Below are positions 8,024 through 11,728 of a stretch of 11,728 bases of DNA, piece after piece. Origin of the DNA: Clostridiales bacterium (GTDB lineage: Bacteria; Bacillota; Clostridia; Lachnospirales; Lachnospiraceae); contig DXXQ01000233.1 of the NCBI GenBank assembly GCA_019416265.1, forward strand, positions 1-11,728. The letters are read 5' to 3'. The position numbers were made by a program, and so were the translations under genes. The notes under the pieces are model-generated. The model was not told the DNA's origin. It made no database searches and was given only the letters and a program-made list of their open reading frames with translations. Each line of letters opens with the position of its first letter. Position 1 is the stretch's first letter.

Positions 8024-8962
8024 ATGGCAGAGGAAAAGAAAGGTTTTTTTAAACGTCTTGTCAGCGGCCTGACCAAGACGAGGGATAATATTGTTGCCGG
8101 ATTTGATTCTATTTTTAAGGGCTATTCCAGCATTGACGAGGACTTCTATGAGGAACTGGAAGAAACTCTGATCATGGGAGATATCGGGATCAATGCCACA
8201 ACTTCCATTATTGAGAAGCTGAAGGCCGAGGTTAAGGAGAAGCATATTTCAGACCCTATGGAATGTAAGCAGCTTCTCATTGACGGGATCAAGGAACAGA
8301 TGCGTGTGGACAGCACAGAGTACGAGTTTGAAAACCGTAAGTCCGTGATCCTTGTGATCGGCGTTAACGGCGTGGGAAAGACCACCTCCGTCGGAAAGCT
8401 GGCAGGGAAACTGAAGGACCAGGGTAAAAAGGTCATTCTCGCAGCAGCGGATACCTTCCGCGCAGCGGCAGGAGAGCAGCTTACCCAGTGGGCAAACCGT
8501 GCAGGAGTAGATATTATCGGCGGACAGAACGGCGCTGACCCGGCTTCCGTAGTTTACGACGCAGTGGCAGCGGCAAAAGCAAGAAATGCAGACGTTCTTC
8601 TCTGTGATACAGCGGGACGTCTTCATAATAAAAAGAATCTTATGGAGGAGCTTCGCAAGATTTACAGGATTCTGGAAAGAGAGTATCCGGAGGCTTATCT
8701 GGAAACTCTGGTTGTCCTTGACGGAACGACAGGCCAGAATGCCCTTGCCCAGGCAAGACAGTTTGCAGAGGTTGCCAATGTGAACGGAATCATTCTGACC
8801 AAGCTGGACGGTACTGCAAAGGGTGGTATTGCAGTGGCAATTCAGTCTGAGCTGGATATTCCGGTGAAGTATATTGGAGTTGGCGAGAGCATCGACGATC
8901 TGCAGAAGTTTGATTCAGATTCTTTTGTAAACGCTCTGTTTGACACTGCCGTACAGGAGTAA
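8024..8962 (+). CDS. ftsY: Signal recognition particle receptor FtsY
   Basis: FtsY is the SRP receptor GTPase that brings ribosome-nascent chain complexes from Ffh to the SecYEG translocon. The 312-residue protein is the short Firmicute form without the long acidic domain of E. coli FtsY. Its N-terminus, GFFKRLVSGLTKTRDNI, looks like the amphipathic lipid-binding helix of the family. GTPase motifs are intact: P-loop GVNGVGKT (113-120), DTFRAAAGEQL, DTAGR (195-199), TKLDGTAKGG (from 259) and the C-terminal GVGESIDDLQ. The start at 8024 has AGGAGG (8011-8016) seven bases upstream and lies 14 bases after the smc stop; an in-frame GTG at 8006 overlapping smc is rejected. The partner genes ylxM-ffh are separated from it by two unrelated genes. 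Confidence 0.97.
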   Translation: MAEEKKGFFKRLVSGLTKTRDNIVAGFDSIFKGYSSIDEDFYEELEETLIMGDIGINATTSIIEKLKAEVKEKHISDPMECKQLLIDGIKEQMRVDSTEYEFENRKSVILVIGVNGVGKTTSVGKLAGKLKDQGKKVILAAADTFRAAAGEQLTQWANRAGVDIIGGQNGADPASVVYDAVAAAKARNADVLLCDTAGRLHNKKNLMEELRKIYRILEREYPEAYLETLVVLDGTTGQNALAQARQFAEVANVNGIILTKLDGTAKGGIAVAIQSELDIPVKYIGVGESIDDLQKFDSDSFVNALFDTAVQE

Positions 8963-8972
8963 GGAGCGCAGG

Positions 8973-8996
8973 CGGTTTCCTTTTCAAAAGGAGCCG
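8973..8996 (+). other. Hairpin between ftsY and the threonine ammonia-lyase gene
   Basis: CGGTTTCCTTT (8973-8983) and AAAGGAGCCG (8987-8996) can pair around a three-base TCA loop to give about 10 bp, with one bulged T and one G-U pair. No T-tract follows, so it is not a clear intrinsic terminator. It lies ten bases after the ftsY stop and 13 bases before the AGGAGG of the next gene. It may set the relative expression or stability of the two parts of a shared transcript. Confidence 0.45.
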
Positions 8997-9023
8997 GAAT
9001 TACGATACGAGGAGGAAAAATAT

Positions 9024-10235
9024 ATGCTTACATTAGAAAGCTTTGAAGAGGCAGCAGAAATCGTAAAAAAGGTCACTCAGGAGACAAAGCTTATTAAGAG
9101 CAGCTATTTCAGCGATCTGACAGGAAACAAGGTGTTTTTTAAACCGGAAAACATGCAGCGTACAGGCGCTTACAAGGTACGCGGCGCTTATTACAAGATC
9201 AGCACTCTTTCTGATGAGGAGAGAGAAAAAGGACTGATCACGGCATCTGCAGGCAACCATGCCCAGGGCGTGGCGTATGCGGCTCATAAGTTCGGTGTGA
9301 AAGCGGTGATTGTCATGCCGACAACAACGCCTCTGATCAAGGTGGAACGTACAAAGAGCTATGGTGCAGAAGTGATCCTCCACGGAGATGTTTACGATGA
9401 GGCCTGTGCATTTGCCCTGGATCTTGCGGAGAAAGAAGGCTATACCTTCATTCATCCTTTTGACGATCCGGCAGTTGCAACAGGACAGGGAACCATTGCC
9501 ATGGAGATTATCCAGGAGCTTCCTCTTGTAGATTATATCCTTGTTCCTGTAGGCGGAGGCGGTCTTGCCACCGGAGTTTCCACTCTGGCGAAGCTTCTGA
9601 ATCCTCATATCAAGGTAATCGGTGTTGAGCCGGCAGGAGCAGCCTGCCTCAAGGCTTCTCTGAAAAAAGGAGAGGTAGTAACCCTTCCTCATGTCAATAC
9701 GATTGCAGACGGTACTGCTGTGCAGACACCGGGAGCCAATGTTTTCCCTTATCTTCAGGAGAACCTGGACGGTGTGATCACCATCGAGGATGACGAGCTC
9801 ATTGTAGCCTTCCTTGACATGGTAGAAAACCACAAGATGGTCGTGGAGAACTCCGGACTTCTCACAGTTGCGGCGCTGCGTCATCTTGATTTCAAAAATA
9901 AAAAGGTGGTATCTGTTCTCAGCGGCGGAAATATGGATGTGATCACCATGTCCTCTGTGGTACAGCACGGCCTGATCCAGAGAGACAGAATCTTTACAGT
10001 ATCTGTTCTCATTCCGGATAAAGCAGGAGAGCTTGTCCGCGTAGCCACCATTATCGCGGCGCAGCAGGGAAATGTTATTAAGCTTGACCATAACCAGTTT
10101 GTAAGCACCAACCGTAACGCAGCCGTGGAACTTAAGATCACCATGGAAGCTTTCGGAACAGACCACAAAAACCAGATTGTTAAAGCCCTGGAAGATGCCG
10201 GCTGCCGTCCGAAAGTAATCCGTACCAGTCTGTAA
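9024..10235 (+). CDS. ilvA: Threonine ammonia-lyase (medium form, PLP enzyme with ACT domain)
   Basis: This enzyme deaminates L-threonine to 2-oxobutanoate and ammonia, feeding isoleucine synthesis or threonine catabolism. The 403-residue protein is a fold-type II PLP enzyme. The PLP lysine is K51 in ENMQRTGAYKVRGA, ASAGNHAQGVAYAA follows, and the phosphate-binding loop GGGG is at 177-180. A single C-terminal ACT domain (about 322-403, beginning RIFTVSVLIPDKAGELV) suggests allosteric control by an amino acid. This layout fits the medium form, longer than catabolic TdcB and shorter than the two-ACT biosynthetic enzyme, so the ilvA symbol is tentative. AGGAGG (9010-9015) is eight bases before the start; an extended start at 8940 would overlap ftsY and is rejected. 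There is no T-box, riboswitch or convincing promoter in the 61-base gap after ftsY, so it is probably transcribed from upstream. A strong terminator follows. Confidence 0.93.
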   Translation: MLTLESFEEAAEIVKKVTQETKLIKSSYFSDLTGNKVFFKPENMQRTGAYKVRGAYYKISTLSDEEREKGLITASAGNHAQGVAYAAHKFGVKAVIVMPTTTPLIKVERTKSYGAEVILHGDVYDEACAFALDLAEKEGYTFIHPFDDPAVATGQGTIAMEIIQELPLVDYILVPVGGGGLATGVSTLAKLLNPHIKVIGVEPAGAACLKASLKKGEVVTLPHVNTIADGTAVQTPGANVFPYLQENLDGVITIEDDELIVAFLDMVENHKMVVENSGLLTVAALRHLDFKNKKVVSVLSGGNMDVITMSSVVQHGLIQRDRIFTVSVLIPDKAGELVRVATIIAAQQGNVIKLDHNQFVSTNRNAAVELKITMEAFGTDHKNQIVKALEDAGCRPKVIRTSL

Positions 10236-10252
10236 TTTTAAAAGATTATGAT

Positions 10253-10295
10253 AAAAAAGAGAGGACGCTTTTTGAAAGCGGTTCCTCTCTTTTTT
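10253..10295. terminator. Bidirectional intrinsic terminator shared by ilvA and the DUF362 gene
   Basis: GAGAGGA (10259-10265) pairs with TCCTCTC (10283-10289), and the inner CGCTTT (10266-10271) pairs with AAAGCG (10275-10280) around a TTG loop, leaving a two-base bulge (10281-10282). An A-run (10253-10258) precedes the stem and a T-run (10290-10295) follows it, so each strand reads as hairpin plus T-tract. It begins 18 bases after the lyase stop, and on the minus strand about 60 bases after the DUF362 gene stop. Confidence 0.92.
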
Positions 10296-10322
10296 ATATC
10301 CTGTCATCAGTATGATCCGCTG

Positions 10323-10346
10323 GGAGAAGGACGTATGGTCTTCTCC
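10323..10346 (-). other. Small hairpin after the DUF362 gene
   Basis: GGAGAAG (10323-10329) and CTTCTCC (10340-10346) form a perfect 7-bp stem with a ten-base loop. On the minus strand it begins ten bases past the DUF362 gene stop codon. It has no T-tract, so termination is better assigned to 10253-10295. It may simply protect the 3' end of the message. Confidence 0.4.
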
Positions 10347-10355
10347 TTATCGGCT

Positions 10356-11465
10356 TTATTTTACTACAACAAGCTCATATTCATCTGTTCCCAGACCGAT
10401 TTTTTTCGCATGTTCAATGCTGCTTCTCCAGTTTGTGCTCGGGAATACGGCGCTGAAGTGGTCATGGCCTTCGTGATCTGCCTCGGAAAGGCAGGTATTT
10501 GCAATGGCAGGCTGTTTGTTTACAGCATCTGCGCAGGCAACATCCAGGGCAACCGGGTCAAAGGAAGCGAAAAATCCCACATCCGGTACAATTGCCGCGT
10601 CATTTTCCGCGTGGCAGTCGCAGTATGGAGAAACATCGATGACAAGGCTGATATGGAAGTTTGGTCTTCCGTCAAGAACTGCCTTGCTGTATTCTGCAAT
10701 TTTACAGTTCAGAATGTCGTTGGACTCGTCAGAAGCTGCAAGAACAGCATCCTTCGGACAGACGCCGATACATCTTCCGCAGCCTACGCATTTATCATGG
10801 TCAATGGAAGCCTTTCCATCTGCAAATACAGGAGCGCCGTGGGCACAGATCTTTTCGCATCTGTGGCAGCCGATACAGAGATCCTGGTCTACATGAGGTT
10901 TTCCTGCGCTGTGCATTTCCATTTTGCCTGCCCGGGAACCGCATCCCATACCAATATTTTTAAGACATCCGCCAAAGCCTGTAGCCTCATGGCCTTTGAA
11001 GTGGCTCAGGGAAATAAATACATCTGCATCCATGACTGCGCGGCCGATTTTAGCTTCTTTTACATATTCGCCGCCTTTTACAGGTACATATTCTTCATCT
11101 GTTCCCTTAAGACCGTCTGCGATCAGAATGTGACATCCGGTAGAGAAGGGAGAGAAACCGTTTGTGTATGCGCTCTCCAGATGATCCAGAGCGTTTTTTC
11201 TTCCGCCTACATATAAGGTGTTACAGTCTGTAAGGAAAGGTTTGCCGCCCAGCTCTTTGACGGTATCTACAACAACCTTTGCATAGTTCGGACGAAGAAA
11301 GGCAAGGTTTCCCGGCTCGCCGAAATGAATCTTGATAGCAGTATATTTGCCGTCAAAATCAATATTTCCAATGCCAGCTGTTTTAATAAGGCGGGCAAGC
11401 TTGTTTAATAGTCCGTCATTAAATCCGGTTCTCATAGAAGTGTAATAAACTTTAGACTTTTCCAT
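10356..11465 (-). CDS. DUF362 domain protein with two [4Fe-4S] ferredoxin motifs
   Basis: The 369-residue protein has a DUF362 region (about 1-190) with KIHFGEPGN, FLTDCNTLY and SHFKGHEATGFGGCLKN. A 2x[4Fe-4S] module follows: C197, C200, C203, C207 and C226, C229, C232, C236. Cluster 2 ends in the usual CP; cluster 1 has CAHGAP, with no proline directly after its last cysteine. The C-terminal part returns to DUF362-type sequence, with SPYCDCH (C282, C284), IVPDVGFFASFDPVALDVA and a DHEGHDHF stretch. There is no signal peptide or membrane segment, so a cytoplasmic electron-transfer protein is likely; the reaction is unknown. The start at 11465 has AGGAGG (on the plus strand CCTCCT, 11474-11479) eight bases away; the upstream in-frame start at 11546 would add a hydrophobic stretch that runs through the promoter and is rejected. 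It is a single-gene unit on the opposite strand to all its neighbours. Confidence 0.88.
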   Translation of the reverse strand: MEKSKVYYTSMRTGFNDGLLNKLARLIKTAGIGNIDFDGKYTAIKIHFGEPGNLAFLRPNYAKVVVDTVKELGGKPFLTDCNTLYVGGRKNALDHLESAYTNGFSPFSTGCHILIADGLKGTDEEYVPVKGGEYVKEAKIGRAVMDADVFISLSHFKGHEATGFGGCLKNIGMGCGSRAGKMEMHSAGKPHVDQDLCIGCHRCEKICAHGAPVFADGKASIDHDKCVGCGRCIGVCPKDAVLAASDESNDILNCKIAEYSKAVLDGRPNFHISLVIDVSPYCDCHAENDAAIVPDVGFFASFDPVALDVACADAVNKQPAIANTCLSEADHEGHDHFSAVFPSTNWRSSIEHAKKIGLGTDEYELVVVK

Positions 11466-11496
11466 TGAGATATCCTCCTTGTGTTCATATATTAAA

Positions 11497-11525
11497 ATAA
11501 TACACGAAAAAATAAAGAATTTCAA
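11497..11525 (-). promoter_or_regulatory. Probable sigma-A promoter for the DUF362 gene
   Basis: On the minus strand, TTGAAA (11525-11520) and TATTAT (11502-11497) are spaced by 17 bases, each with one mismatch to consensus. Transcription would start near 11490, giving a leader of about 25 bases that contains the AGGAGG at 11479-11474. The surrounding AT-rich sequence fits a promoter. Confidence 0.7.
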
Positions 11526-11599
11526 GATAACAGAGGAAAAATGCAAAGGAAGTATCTACGGAAACAAATCAAAAAAATCAGTCTGTAAAGAAAAAATAC

Positions 11600-11628
11600 T
11601 TGACAGAGCTCCCGAGATGCGGTATGAT
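11600..11628 (+). promoter_or_regulatory. Near-consensus sigma-A promoter for ylxM
   Basis: TTGACA (11600-11605) is a perfect -35 element and TATGAT (11623-11628) is a one-mismatch -10, with an ideal 17-base spacer. The expected start of transcription is near 11635, only about 11 bases before the ylxM ATG and inside its AAGGTGA ribosome binding site (11633-11639). It presumably drives ylxM and the genes beyond the window. Confidence 0.8.
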
Positions 11629-11645
11629 AGCCAAGGTGATTACAA

Positions 11646-11728
11646 ATGGAGAAATTTGTTGAACAGGGATATTTATATGATTTCTACGGTGAGCTTTTGA
11701 CGAAACGGCAGCAGCAGGTATATGAGAG
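11646..11728 (+). CDS. ylxM: YlxM family putative DNA-binding protein, 3' part beyond window
   Basis: Only the first 27 codons are present, with no stop codon before the window ends. The visible protein, including GYLYDFYGELLTKRQQQVYE, matches the N-terminus of YlxM (UPF0122), a small helix-turn-helix protein resembling sigma factor region 4. YlxM is usually encoded directly before ffh and thought to regulate or assist the SRP operon. AAGGTGA (11633-11639) lies six bases before the ATG. A near-consensus promoter sits immediately upstream. The identification rests on a short fragment plus the neighbourhood (ftsY lies 2.7 kb upstream), so ffh is predicted, not seen, just outside the window. Confidence 0.8.
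   Translation, partial: MEKFVEQGYLYDFYGELLTKRQQQVYE

Noticed and set aside
8963..9023. T-box or amino-acid riboswitch controlling the threonine ammonia-lyase
   Set aside because: The gap is only 61 bases, with no T-box motif (TGGNACCGCG) and no terminator with a T-tract, so there is no room for such an element.
9033..10307. Minus-strand reading frame (424 codons) opposite the threonine ammonia-lyase
   Set aside because: It runs through the bidirectional terminator, has no recognisable domain, and is opposite a well-conserved PLP enzyme.
10248..11216. Plus-strand reading frame (322 codons) opposite the DUF362 gene
   Set aside because: It begins inside the lyase terminator and is antisense to a protein with eight correctly spaced cluster cysteines. 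Its cysteine and phenylalanine richness is an antisense by-product.
11466..11546. N-terminal extension of the DUF362 protein to a start at 11546
   Set aside because: It would place the -35 and -10 elements and the AGGAGG inside the coding region. The added hydrophobic stretch could mimic a signal peptide but is AT-rich promoter DNA.
11479..11700. Small plus-strand reading frame (73 codons) across the divergent promoter region into ylxM
   Set aside because: It overlaps both promoters and the ylxM start in another frame, has no supported ribosome binding site, and has a lysine-rich composition expected of AT-rich DNA.

Overview
This 11.7 kb window looks like ordinary chromosome from a low-to-mid GC Firmicute, most likely a clostridial gut-type bacterium of the Lachnospiraceae. 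The case rests on the conserved order plsX-acpP-rnc-smc-ftsY followed by ylxM (normally joined to ffh), strong AGGAGG ribosome binding sites, Bacillus/Clostridium-style consensus promoters and a DUF362 ferredoxin typical of anaerobes. Species cannot be named from the sequence alone. No rRNA, tRNA, CRISPR array, insertion sequence, phage gene or attachment site was seen.

Layout. (1) 2-2316, + strand: the nearly complete 3' part of a Uup-like ABC-F ATPase gene, then a NUDIX hydrolase 23 bases downstream. (2) 2313-8962, + strand: a promoter overlapping the NUDIX stop codon, then a tightly packed run plsX, acpP, rnc, smc, ftsY. It joins phospholipid and fatty-acid synthesis (PlsX, ACP) with dsRNA processing (RNase III), chromosome organisation (SMC) and membrane protein targeting (FtsY). 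(3) 9024-10235, + strand: a threonine ammonia-lyase with a C-terminal ACT domain, inserted where ylxM-ffh commonly follows ftsY. It ends at a strong hairpin terminator. (4) 10356-11465, - strand: a DUF362 protein with two [4Fe-4S] ferredoxin motifs, convergent with the lyase and sharing its bidirectional terminator. (5) 11466-11645: a divergent promoter region. (6) 11646-end, + strand: the first 27 codons of ylxM, the SRP-operon DNA-binding protein.

The genes are mostly core housekeeping, and I found no convincing new multi-gene system. The points most worth a second look are: a perfect 8-bp hairpin over the acpP stop codon just before the RNase III gene; a near-consensus ylxM promoter that would give an unusually short leader; a plsX promoter with a palindrome in its leader; a hairpin between ftsY and the lyase gene without a T-tract; and the uncharacterised DUF362 iron-sulfur protein as a stand-alone transcription unit.
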